Assembly (NCBI GenBank): GCA_029855925.1
Contig: JAGSHP010000118.1
Span: 1 to 13,126 of the forward strand
From: Candidatus Thorarchaeota archaeon
GTDB taxonomy: Archaea > Asgardarchaeota > Thorarchaeia > Thorarchaeales > Thorarchaeaceae
Reading direction: 5' to 3'
DNA: 13,126 bases
The notes below the pieces were generated by a model that ran no database searches, was not told where the DNA came from, and worked only from the letters and a program-made list of their open reading frames with translations. How positions within the stretch are numbered: position 1 is the first letter of the stretch; every line of letters starts with the position of its first letter. Shown piece by piece: positions 1 through 6,378 of the stretch. Position numbers and translations under genes: made by a program.

Positions 1-2
1 CA

Positions 3-110
3 TATGGAGTGAGTGATGCTGAAGCAATCGCGATTGTCAGCCCAACGATTTTGGCTGGAATAGTCAGCATATTTGCTGGAATCATCTATGTGATTCAAAC
101 ACGGGACTGA
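3..110 (+). CDS. C-terminal fragment of a membrane protein (partial at the 5' window edge)
   Basis: Reading frame 3 is open from the window edge to a TGA at 108-110 and encodes 35 residues. The other two plus-strand frames stop within the first 15 bases. About 20 consecutive residues are hydrophobic or small (roughly fragment residues 9-31, rich in I, V, A, G), followed by the polar tail Q-T-R-D. This is what the last transmembrane helix of a membrane protein with a short cytoplasmic tail looks like. The rest of the gene lies outside the window, so the family cannot be named. A chance open frame of this length is possible, but the composition makes a real gene end more likely. Confidence 0.6.
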   Translation, partial: YGVSDAEAIAIVSPTILAGIVSIFAGIIYVIQTRD

Positions 111-157
111 ACCTACAGTCATGGCTACAAAGGTGTTTCATTAATGACACTTGGGTC

Positions 158-174
158 CAGGAGGCCTCCTCCTG
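158..174 (-). terminator. Candidate terminator hairpin after the gamma-CA-like gene
   Basis: CAGGAGG (158-164) and CCTCCTG (168-174) form a perfect 7-bp stem with a 3-base loop. It begins two bases after the minus-strand stop codon of the hexapeptide-repeat gene. The inner part is also the 12-base palindrome AGGAGGCCTCCT (159-170). No T-run follows directly, so termination is inferred only from the stem and its position. The hairpin could also mark the end of the converging plus-strand gene that stops at 110. Confidence 0.4.
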
Positions 175-175
175 A

Positions 176-709
176 TCATGGCATGGTCTGCCATCGCCGA
201 AGCTTCTGGAACACTCTTGCTATGGTCTCTGCGCGATCCGTGTGTGTTTCTACCTCTTCACGCGTGAGGTCTCGTATCTGTGCGGCTGGTGCACCTGAGT
301 TGAGACTGCGTGGTGGCACAACGACGTTTGCTGGTACTATGGCACCTGGTGCAAGCATGACTCCCTCACCCAGAGTCGCCCCGTCATAGATCACAGAGCC
401 CTCTCCCACAACCACGGAATCGCCGAGATACGCCCCATGAATTACAGATGCTGTTCCAATGACTGTCATGTTTCCGATGATGGTTGGATTCTCCTCAGAG
501 TGAGCGTGGATGACCACACTATCCTGAATGCACGAGCTTTCTCCTATTCTGACCGACGCCTCATCGCCTCGAATCACTGCACCTGGCCAGACGCTTGTCT
601 TTGGACCTATCTCAACATTTCCAACGATTGTGGCCTGGGAACTTATGTATGCGGTCTTATCGATTTTTGGGACTATATCACCGAATGGCAGTATTGGCAA
701 GATTTCCAC
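176..709 (-). CDS. Gamma-carbonic-anhydrase-like left-handed beta-helix protein, one zinc ligand missing
   Basis: This 177-residue protein has the hexapeptide-repeat pattern of the gamma-class carbonic anhydrase family, cytosolic trimers with zinc or iron bound between subunits. Family landmarks are I-R-G-D at 46-49, I-Q-D at 61-63, the first ligand histidine H68 and the last, H91, in V-I-H-G. The second ligand, normally in a V-G-H-G-A context five residues before the last, is T86 here (I-G-T-A-S). With two of three histidines the classical metal site is incomplete, so CO2 hydration should not be assumed; many family members are non-enzymatic or act on other substrates. The helical tail (about 148-177) is typical. 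The start is GTG at 709, because an in-frame TGA lies 15 bases upstream with no other start between. A TATA-like box 27-34 bases upstream suggests a nearly leaderless mRNA. Thioredoxin genes lie upstream on the same strand. Confidence 0.85.
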   Translation of the reverse strand: MEILPILPFGDIVPKIDKTAYISSQATIVGNVEIGPKTSVWPGAVIRGDEASVRIGESSCIQDSVVIHAHSEENPTIIGNMTVIGTASVIHGAYLGDSVVVGEGSVIYDGATLGEGVMLAPGAIVPANVVVPPRSLNSGAPAAQIRDLTREEVETHTDRAETIARVFQKLRRWQTMP

Positions 710-735
710 TCCGCCATAGGTTCAACATGCATAGT

Positions 736-743
736 TAATAAAT
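736..743 (-). promoter_or_regulatory. TATA-like box for the gamma-CA-like gene
   Basis: The minus strand reads TTTATTAA in the 52-base gap between the trx1 stop and the GTG at 709. The archaeal spacing of about 25 bases from box to transcription start puts initiation near 713-716, only a few bases before the GTG. That fits the absence of a good Shine-Dalgarno site. If real, this gene can be transcribed apart from the upstream thioredoxin. Confidence 0.45.
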
Positions 744-761
744 CGTCAGGTGATTAACCAC

Positions 762-1127
762 CTATTCCTCGAGGAGCTGTTCAAGCACATCCTCATAGGC
801 TTCTGGACTTCGAAGACCAATTATCCTATCTGTAGTGTCATCGTCACCTGACATGTGATTCTGTAACTTGAACTTCGCTGGCTGACCATCCTTGTATACG
901 AGCACACATGGAATTGCGCTGATTCCTCTCTCCACCGCAAAGCTTCGATGATCATCCACATTGAGCCTCAAGAACGTGATATCCGGATTGTCCGCATACT
1001 TGGCGTCCATCTCTTCGAGGATTGGTGTCAGGGCTCGACACGGCGCACACCATTCTGCCCAACAATCAACAAAGACGATTCTTGACTTCTTAATCATCTG
1101 ATTGAGTACCTCAGGATTCACATCCAT
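762..1127 (-). CDS. Thioredoxin-fold protein with WCAPC active site (paralogue 1)
   Basis: A 121-residue single-domain thioredoxin, the size of the family. Numbered from the ATG at 1127, the redox motif W-C-A-P-C is at 26-30, preceded by the usual V-D-x-W-A-E context. The cis-proline is P73 in A-I-P-C-V-L-V-Y. Such proteins pass electrons from a thioredoxin reductase to protein disulfides in the cytosol. Two features depart from common thioredoxins: position 22, usually phenylalanine (V-D-F), is cysteine, and the residue after the cis-proline, usually threonine, is cysteine (C74), which would lie against the active site. The loop before the last helix is extended and acidic (G-D-D-D-T-T-D). 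The neighbouring minus-strand gene is a paralogue. A GTG at 1130 directly before the ATG could also serve as start; AGGAG at 1141-1145 is 10 bases from the GTG. Its physiological target is unknown. Confidence 0.92.
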   Translation of the reverse strand: MDVNPEVLNQMIKKSRIVFVDCWAEWCAPCRALTPILEEMDAKYADNPDITFLRLNVDDHRSFAVERGISAIPCVLVYKDGQPAKFKLQNHMSGDDDTTDRIIGLRSPEAYEDVLEQLLEE

Positions 1128-1156
1128 CACAGTGACGCATCTCCTATGATGTCATG

Positions 1157-1165
1157 AAAATATAG
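1157..1165 (-). promoter_or_regulatory. TATA-like box for trx1
   Basis: The minus strand reads CTATATTTT about 30-38 bases upstream of the trx1 start codon. Normal archaeal spacing places initiation near 1135-1138, giving a leader of only a few bases. It lies between the trx2 3' end and trx1, so trx1 can be transcribed independently. Confidence 0.5.
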
Positions 1166-1196
1166 ATGTTTAAGTCTATCTGGAAAATGAAATAGT

Positions 1197-1213
1197 GTGG
1201 GACAGGCTCCCAC
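1197..1213 (-). terminator. Hairpin downstream of trx2, candidate terminator
   Basis: GTGGGA (1197-1202) and TCCCAC (1208-1213) form a perfect 6-bp stem with the 5-base loop CAGGC. It lies 24 bases past the trx2 stop on the minus strand, and a T-rich stretch (ATTTCATTTT) follows in that direction. It sits between the trx2 end and the trx1 TATA-like box, as expected for a boundary between two transcription units. Confidence 0.45.
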
Positions 1214-1236
1214 GGGCCTTGTTTATTATCGTATTA

Positions 1237-1599
1237 TTATGCAGTCTCGTCAGCCAATAGATTCTCAATTATCTGAGTGTAGATCTCTTCTGGCATTACT
1301 CCAACGAGCTTGTCCATCTTTGTGCCGCTGCCATCATCGAAGATGACTCGCTTTCCACCACTGTAAACTAGTACACTGGGTACTCCTGTTATCTGGTTCA
1401 TGGCACTGAATTCGCGATTATTATCGACATCAATCTTGACAACCTTGAATCCCTTGTCACCATATTTCTCGTATAGTTCCTCGAGAATAGGGCTTAGAAT
1501 CCTGCACGGTTGGCACCACACAGCGTGGCAGTCTACGAATACCACCTTGTTCTTGGCAATTACTTCATCAAGTTGATCAGCGTTAATTTCTTCGACCAT
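1237..1599 (-). CDS. Thioredoxin-fold protein with WCQPC active site (paralogue 2)
   Basis: A 120-residue thioredoxin. From the ATG at 1599, the redox motif W-C-Q-P-C is at 28-32, followed by R-I-L-S-P-I-L-E-E-L, and the cis-proline is P74 in G-V-P-S-V-L-V-Y. Like its neighbour it has cysteine (C24) where most thioredoxins have phenylalanine, and an insertion rich in D, G, S and K before the last helix. These shared features mark the two genes as tandem paralogues. The Q in the C-x-x-C and the H-A-V before it are less usual, so redox potential and partners may differ from paralogue 1. The start at 1599 is chosen because GGGAG at 1609-1613 lies 9 bases upstream; an ATG at 1608 abuts that site, and more upstream codons would extend past the likely transcription start. 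A TATA-like box and an inverted repeat lie just upstream. Confidence 0.92.
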   Translation of the reverse strand: MVEEINADQLDEVIAKNKVVFVDCHAVWCQPCRILSPILEELYEKYGDKGFKVVKIDVDNNREFSAMNQITGVPSVLVYSGGKRVIFDDGSGTKMDKLVGVMPEEIYTQIIENLLADETA

Positions 1600-1628
1600 T
1601 GTTTTCATCTCCCGTCTTTTCGTACAGG

Positions 1629-1655
1629 CGGTTGTGTACGATTCTCGCACAACCG
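1629..1655. promoter_or_regulatory. Inverted repeat over the trx2 transcription start, candidate operator
   Basis: CGGTTGTG (1629-1636) and CACAACCG (1648-1655) are perfect 8-base inverted repeats separated by 11 bases. The half-site centres are 19 bp apart, close to two helical turns, as for a dimeric regulator. The element abuts the trx2 TATA-like box and covers the predicted start of transcription, a typical position for an archaeal repressor. No regulator gene is visible next to it. Confidence 0.5.
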
Positions 1656-1662
1656 TTAAAAA
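1655..1662 (-). promoter_or_regulatory. TATA-like box for trx2
   Basis: The minus strand reads TTTTTAAC, with initiation expected near 1632-1635 and a leader of about 33-36 bases. That leader would include the GGGAG ribosome-binding site at 1609-1613, supporting the ATG at 1599 as the start codon. Confidence 0.5.
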
Positions 1663-1759
1663 GGATTACGATATGTCTCCTTTTCGAGAGCAGACTTCAG
1701 CAAGTATTTCGAAGAAAACTGCAGGTTTCCGTTCTCGACGGGAGCAGAATCGTGTAGTA

Positions 1760-1790
1760 AAGCTTGATAAGTTGAGTGTTATCGGAGCTT
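1760..1790 (+). promoter_or_regulatory. Imperfect inverted repeat upstream of the helicase operon
   Basis: Bases 1760-1770 pair with 1779-1790 (AAGCTTGATAA against TTATCGGAGCTT) with one G-T wobble and one bulged G, leaving an 8-base loop. It ends 21 bases before the preferred GTG start of the helicase. It could be an operator or a leader hairpin; the helicase promoter itself is not clear enough to decide. Confidence 0.35.
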
Positions 1791-1800
1791 GTTAATAGAT

Positions 1801-1806
1801 AGGTGG
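1801..1806 (+). promoter_or_regulatory. Shine-Dalgarno site that decides the helicase start
   Basis: AGGTGG lies 5 bases upstream of the GTG at 1812. The longer option, a GTG at 1803, lies inside this site and has no site of its own, so 1812 is preferred. Confidence 0.55.
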
Positions 1807-1811
1807 ACTCC

Positions 1812-4445
1812 GTGCCGGTATTACATTGTGCAAAATGTGGATCGCGGCTTGACATATTCAAGGATGGGGATATCTGGGTAGCCCGATGTCATAATTGTGA
1901 TGTTGAGGTCACGGTCCGCGGCAGGAGTAAGACCTACTTTGACGCCTATGATGCATTCACCGAGACAATTCTCTCAGAGCAGTCTACTGAATCATCCACA
2001 GGTACGCGGAGATCAAAGACAACCACAGTATCCTCTCGTAGACGAAAGGGTAAACCTAGTCCCTTTCAACGAGTTGAGGCTGTGAGAGACATCAAACAGA
2101 AGATCATAGCAGGCGGTGGGGACTATGAACACCTGCCCGAGGCGATCAAGACCCTTGTAAGAGCTGGTCGTGACTATCTGGTTCACTACAAGTATCTCCC
2201 AGCAACTGATGCTGACTATGGACCATCTATTGATGACGTTCAAATCCCGCCACGCCTCCGCGAGGTTCTCAAGGCAAAGGGTGTCACACGCCTATACAGG
2301 TTCCAAGAGGATGCTTATACTTCGATTCTTGCGGGGGACGATGTCGTAATCGCCGCACCGACGGGGCAAGGAAAGACCGAGGCATTCATCCTCCCAATCA
2401 TGACTAGGCTAGTGCAGACGATCCAAGAGTCCTTTATGGAGCCTGGCACTCGCGCGTTGCTCATATATCCCACAAAGGCACTTGCACGTGATCAGTACGA
2501 GAAGATCAAGATGCTGTGCAAGGGGGCGAATCTCACAGTTGGCATCTTTGATGGTGATGTGACCCAGGCTCAGCGTCAACGTCTCTACGAGCGTCCACCT
2601 GACATTCTCTTGACAAACCCCGATGTCCTCCACTATCACCTAGGCTGGTCGCGCTCTAGACTCGTACCGCTCCTTCGAACGGTCAAGTTCGTCGTTCTTG
2701 ATGAGATACATCTTTACACTGGTTCCATGGGGTCGAATGTCTACTACATCTTGAAGCGGCTTGAACTTGAAACTGGTCCGTTCCAAAAGATTGGTGCTTC
2801 GGCTACTGTATCGAATCCAAAAGAGTTCGCAGATATCCTGTTTGACTGTGATGTGAAGCTGATCGAGTCGAAGAAGGCACGCCGTGGTCCTGTACATTTC
2901 ATGATGTACTACCCAGGCAACCGAAGCAAGTACAGCATGATCACGGATACCGTTCGCACACTATTGCGTGGTGGGTTCAAGACGCTCGTATTTGGAAACA
3001 CTCACACAGAGGCTGAGTTACTCAATGTTCTACTTCAGCAGCAGGGTGTCAAGTCAATGGTTCATCGTGCAGGTCTCTCAAGGAAGTATCGTACAAAGGT
3101 GGAGAACGCCTTTCGCTCCGGGGACCTCCCCGTCATAGTGTCGACCCCAACTCTTGAACTTGGTATCGATATCGGTGACCTTGATTGTGTGGTCAGTATG
3201 ATCGTGTCCATCACCCGGCTCACCCAGAGAGTCGGACGTGCTGGACGTAAGGGTCAAGAGAGTGTGGCTGTGCTAGCTCTGCGCGAGAATGACCCAATCT
3301 CCTCTTTCTATCGTTACAGACCAGACAAGTACTTCACAGATATAGACGCTGCATACCTGGAACCAGAGAACGAGGTCGTCGGTTATTATCAACTGATTGC
3401 CGCTGCGATGACCGGGAAGCTCAATGTCTCCCTGTTTCCCCGACAGCAGAAGATCTTTGCCGCACTGGAAGCGGATGGCATCATCTCTGTCGATGACCAG
3501 GGAAATGTCAGGGTCGTTGATAGGGACACCGCACGCAAGAAATGGCGAAGCTACAGTATCCGTGGAATTGGCGACACCGTGGAGATTGTACGGGAGAAAA
3601 AGGTCCTTGGTTCTCGAAGCATGCCAATGGCTGCACAAGAGCTTCACCCGGGTGCAATCTACCTTCATGGGGGGAAGAGCTATCTCTCGACGGAGTTCAG
3701 ATACAGGCCTGGCTTGGGGCGCGCCAAGGTCGTACCCCAACCAAGTAACCGTTACTATACCAAGCCTCTCTACTCAACAATGCCGAGGATTGTGGAGGTA
3801 CACGAGATCCGCCAGATACTGGGAATGAAGGTACTGTACTGCACGCTCGAGATGACACAGACAGTCAAGGGCTACGTGAAGAAAGAGACTGGTAGTGGGC
3901 GGGTGGTCTCAAAAGAAGACCTGGTACAACCTCTCGTCTACAAGTACACGACCCGTGGCCTTGCATTTCGTGCTCCCCGTCCTGACAAGGCTGTGTCAGA
4001 ATACCTCGGCGGCGGCATGAAGCAACTGGAAGGCCCGGTCATGGGGGCTCCTGAGCTGTACGGAGGCGCATTTCATGCACTTGAGCATGTTCTCATCGAG
4101 TCCAGTGACATGCTCACGGGTGGCAGTACACGTGAGATCGGTGGCGTATCAATGGGTGATTCGGGTGTGATCTTTGTCTATGACGGCAGCCCCGGTGGCA
4201 ATGGTGCCTCCCGCCTCCTCTATTCCAGGCTTCCTGAGGCATTTGCCCGTGCCGAAACCATCTTGTCTAAGTGTGAATGTAAGACCGTTGACGGATGTCC
4301 GCTTTGTACCTATTCGTACCAATGCGGCAACAATAACGCCCCTCTCTTCAAGCTTGGCGCTCTCGACAGTATCAGGCAGATCTTGAAGGGCGCGGAGACC
4401 ACTCTGGAGTCGGATGATAGTCTGGGCTACGAACCGCTTGTGTAG
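1812..4445 (+). CDS. Superfamily 2 DEAD/DEAH helicase, MrfA-like, with N-terminal zinc ribbon and C-terminal DUF1998/MZB domain
   Basis: An 877-residue ATP-dependent helicase. Numbered from the GTG at 1812, a zinc ribbon (C6-x2-C9, C26-x2-C29) is followed by a basic Ser/Thr/Arg linker and a two-RecA core. Core motifs are the F-Q-E-D-A context, Walker A A-P-T-G-Q-G-K-T (182-189), D-E-I-H (297-300), S-A-T (330-332) and Q-R-V-G-R-A-G-R (472-479). The C-terminal DUF1998 region ends with C821, C823, C829, C832 and C838, the zinc-binding signature of the MrfA family. B. subtilis MrfA is a 3'-5' DNA helicase that repairs mitomycin lesions; DNA repair is inferred here from the family. The N-terminal zinc ribbon is an addition to the usual MrfA layout. 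The gene opens a plus-strand operon: 14 bases separate its TAG from arcS. A GTG at 1803 is the alternative start. Confidence 0.93.
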   Translation: MPVLHCAKCGSRLDIFKDGDIWVARCHNCDVEVTVRGRSKTYFDAYDAFTETILSEQSTESSTGTRRSKTTTVSSRRRKGKPSPFQRVEAVRDIKQKIIAGGGDYEHLPEAIKTLVRAGRDYLVHYKYLPATDADYGPSIDDVQIPPRLREVLKAKGVTRLYRFQEDAYTSILAGDDVVIAAPTGQGKTEAFILPIMTRLVQTIQESFMEPGTRALLIYPTKALARDQYEKIKMLCKGANLTVGIFDGDVTQAQRQRLYERPPDILLTNPDVLHYHLGWSRSRLVPLLRTVKFVVLDEIHLYTGSMGSNVYYILKRLELETGPFQKIGASATVSNPKEFADILFDCDVKLIESKKARRGPVHFMMYYPGNRSKYSMITDTVRTLLRGGFKTLVFGNTHTEAELLNVLLQQQGVKSMVHRAGLSRKYRTKVENAFRSGDLPVIVSTPTLELGIDIGDLDCVVSMIVSITRLTQRVGRAGRKGQESVAVLALRENDPISSFYRYRPDKYFTDIDAAYLEPENEVVGYYQLIAAAMTGKLNVSLFPRQQKIFAALEADGIISVDDQGNVRVVDRDTARKKWRSYSIRGIGDTVEIVREKKVLGSRSMPMAAQELHPGAIYLHGGKSYLSTEFRYRPGLGRAKVVPQPSNRYYTKPLYSTMPRIVEVHEIRQILGMKVLYCTLEMTQTVKGYVKKETGSGRVVSKEDLVQPLVYKYTTRGLAFRAPRPDKAVSEYLGGGMKQLEGPVMGAPELYGGAFHALEHVLIESSDMLTGGSTREIGGVSMGDSGVIFVYDGSPGGNGASRLLYSRLPEAFARAETILSKCECKTVDGCPLCTYSYQCGNNNAPLFKLGALDSIRQILKGAETTLESDDSLGYEPLV

Positions 4446-4459
4446 TCTGAGGTGATGTA

Positions 4460-6373
4460 ATGGGAAAACTAATGATTCAGCGAGGGCATGATGGCCCGGC
4501 TCGACAATGTACTTGGAAGCGTGATTCGCTCAGCCTCTCCACCCCACAACTCGTGGGGCCAACAACTATCCCCGATCTTGCACTGGTCTATGTCACCGCA
4601 ACGCGTGATGAACTCTCCAAGACCACCTCGATTGTTGTTCTCCCATCTCTGATCGAGAACGTCGTACCCGTGGTCACTGATACAACAGCTCTCATTGTTG
4701 CACCGACTCTTGCCGGGATTGATGGACTCGACTCTGAGGCTGCACGTCTGACATTGACCGCCCAGACCCGGCTGATTCGCCAGTGGGATGTTGCAGGTGA
4801 GCACTTCGCCATTCACGTCCCCTCCTCAACAAGCCTCAGTGATTTTCGTGACATAATTAGAACCAGTCAAGAACTCGGGGTTCGTGCAGCAGTATTTCAT
4901 CTCGACGGTTCACTCGGACCACGTGACCTTCAGGCAGTATCACTTCGTAGTCAGCTTCCACGCAACTGGTTGACCGTTGCGACCGGAAAGATACAGCCAG
5001 CTTTTGTACCAGTTCTCTATTACCTGGGATTTGACATAATTGATGCGAGCTATGCGGAGACCGCGGCTCTTGCACATCGGCGTCTATGGAGAATGGAATC
5101 GGAAGTCGTCACTTCCTGGGATACAGCGCGTTATTGCGGCTGCCACGCATGTCATGATGCAACCAGTGAGGGACCCATTGAACAGACCTTGCTATTACAC
5201 AATATGGAGATGTTCCACAGCCTGCTCTCCGAGGCGGTCCATGCAAGGGCTCATGGTCGCCTACGATGGCTGGTAGAGTCCCTATCGCACACGTCCCCGT
5301 CAATGGCTTCATTCCTCAGACTTGTTGACAAGAGGGTCTTTGATTTCATCGAGGAGTTCACGCCCACGGTTGGATCTGGCACTGTTCCACTAATTGGACC
5401 AGAGTCTTATGATGCGCCAGCAATCAAGAGATGGAGAGACCGTCTTGTTGCGCGCTATACCCCACCCGAAGGGAAGAAGATAGTTCTATTGTTGCCCTGC
5501 TCTGCGCGAAAACCATACTCAGACTCGCGTTCTCATCGAAGGTTTATCGAGACCATTGAGAACAGTATCGGTCCAGCTCGTCATGAGATCGCAGAAGTGA
5601 TTCTCACATCCCCACTTGGTGTCATACCACGAGAGCTTGAACGTATATACCCCATCGCAAACTATGACATCCCCGTGACCGGGGACTGGGACGCTGAAGA
5701 GATCCGTATTGCAGCGGATGCGCTCGTCTCCCACATGAAGAAGTTTCCGCCCGACGTAGTTGTCATTGCTCATGTGAGCGGAGGATATGCGCAGGTCGTG
5801 CAGGCTGCCCAAGACGGGATCGCCCAGTCGATCATCTACACGATCCGTGAGGGCTCTGCAACGTCACGTGAGGCATTAGACTCTCTTGCCAGCACACTCC
5901 GTGACATGAAGGAGGTTCTTGCTCTACATGGCGGTAGGTCCACTCTACTCGAGGAGACCCTTCGTGCAACAGCTGACTTTCAATTTGGACCCGGCGCGGG
6001 CATGCTCCTTGTCCCTGAGGGAACGAGTGTGTCTGGCAAGCTCTATCGCAGGGTAATATGTCGCGACCATGGCACACAGCTTGCCTCCTATCTCGCCGAG
6101 AACGGTCTTCTCTCTCTGACATTAGATGGCGGTTGCAGACTATCGGAGCATGGCAGCTATTGGGTGCGATTTGATGGTGAGGTCCTGCAGGGAGGCTCGT
6201 TATTTGCTGTGGCTGTGAAGGACGCAGATGAGAAGATCCGCCCTGGTGATGAGGTCATCATTCTGAACAAGAGCAACGAAGTGGTTGCCGTGGGGCGCAG
6301 CGAGATGTCAGGGCGAGAGATGTGCGATTTCACAAATGGGCGGGCAGTTTCCGTTCGCCACAGGAGGAAGTGA
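4460..6373 (+). CDS. arcS: Archaeosine synthase ArcS (TgtA2-type preQ0-tRNA lysine transferase)
   Basis: A 637-residue protein that makes archaeosine at position 15 of tRNA. ArcS joins lysine to the nitrile of preQ0 already inserted by the transglycosylase, and RaSEA then cleaves the adduct. The N-terminal half is tRNA-guanine-transglycosylase-like; C226-x-C228-x2-C231 with H247 in L-L-L-H-N recalls its zinc site, with a shortened spacing to the histidine. The ArcS signature PC-X3-KPY-X2-S-X2-H is complete from P346-C347 to H359. The C-terminus is a PUA domain (about 565-635, with I-R-P-G-D-E-V near 593-599, ending in R-H-R-R-K), which binds the tRNA acceptor end. GAGGTGAT at 4449-4456 is close to the ATG at 4460; an in-frame ATG at 4472 is a slightly shorter option. 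RaSEA begins 5 bases after the stop, so the two halves of the pathway are co-transcribed. Confidence 0.95.
   Translation: MGKLMIQRGHDGPARQCTWKRDSLSLSTPQLVGPTTIPDLALVYVTATRDELSKTTSIVVLPSLIENVVPVVTDTTALIVAPTLAGIDGLDSEAARLTLTAQTRLIRQWDVAGEHFAIHVPSSTSLSDFRDIIRTSQELGVRAAVFHLDGSLGPRDLQAVSLRSQLPRNWLTVATGKIQPAFVPVLYYLGFDIIDASYAETAALAHRRLWRMESEVVTSWDTARYCGCHACHDATSEGPIEQTLLLHNMEMFHSLLSEAVHARAHGRLRWLVESLSHTSPSMASFLRLVDKRVFDFIEEFTPTVGSGTVPLIGPESYDAPAIKRWRDRLVARYTPPEGKKIVLLLPCSARKPYSDSRSHRRFIETIENSIGPARHEIAEVILTSPLGVIPRELERIYPIANYDIPVTGDWDAEEIRIAADALVSHMKKFPPDVVVIAHVSGGYAQVVQAAQDGIAQSIIYTIREGSATSREALDSLASTLRDMKEVLALHGGRSTLLEETLRATADFQFGPGAGMLLVPEGTSVSGKLYRRVICRDHGTQLASYLAENGLLSLTLDGGCRLSEHGSYWVRFDGEVLQGGSLFAVAVKDADEKIRPGDEVIILNKSNEVVAVGRSEMSGREMCDFTNGRAVSVRHRRK
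6362..6367 (+). promoter_or_regulatory. Shine-Dalgarno site that decides the RaSEA start
   Basis: AGGAGG inside the last codons of arcS lies 11 bases upstream of the ATG at 6379. An in-frame ATG at 6322 would add 19 residues overlapping arcS and has no such site, so 6379 is preferred. Confidence 0.65.
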
Positions 6374-6378
6374 TACCG

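Noticed and set aside
3273..3740. Antisense open frames of 70-155 codons in the helicase and arcS genes
   Set aside because: All lie inside strongly supported coding genes and show no independent start signals or motifs.
6322..6378. A longer RaSEA start at 6322 overlapping arcS by 52 bases
   Set aside because: The added 19 residues have no family match, and AGGAGG precedes the ATG at 6379.
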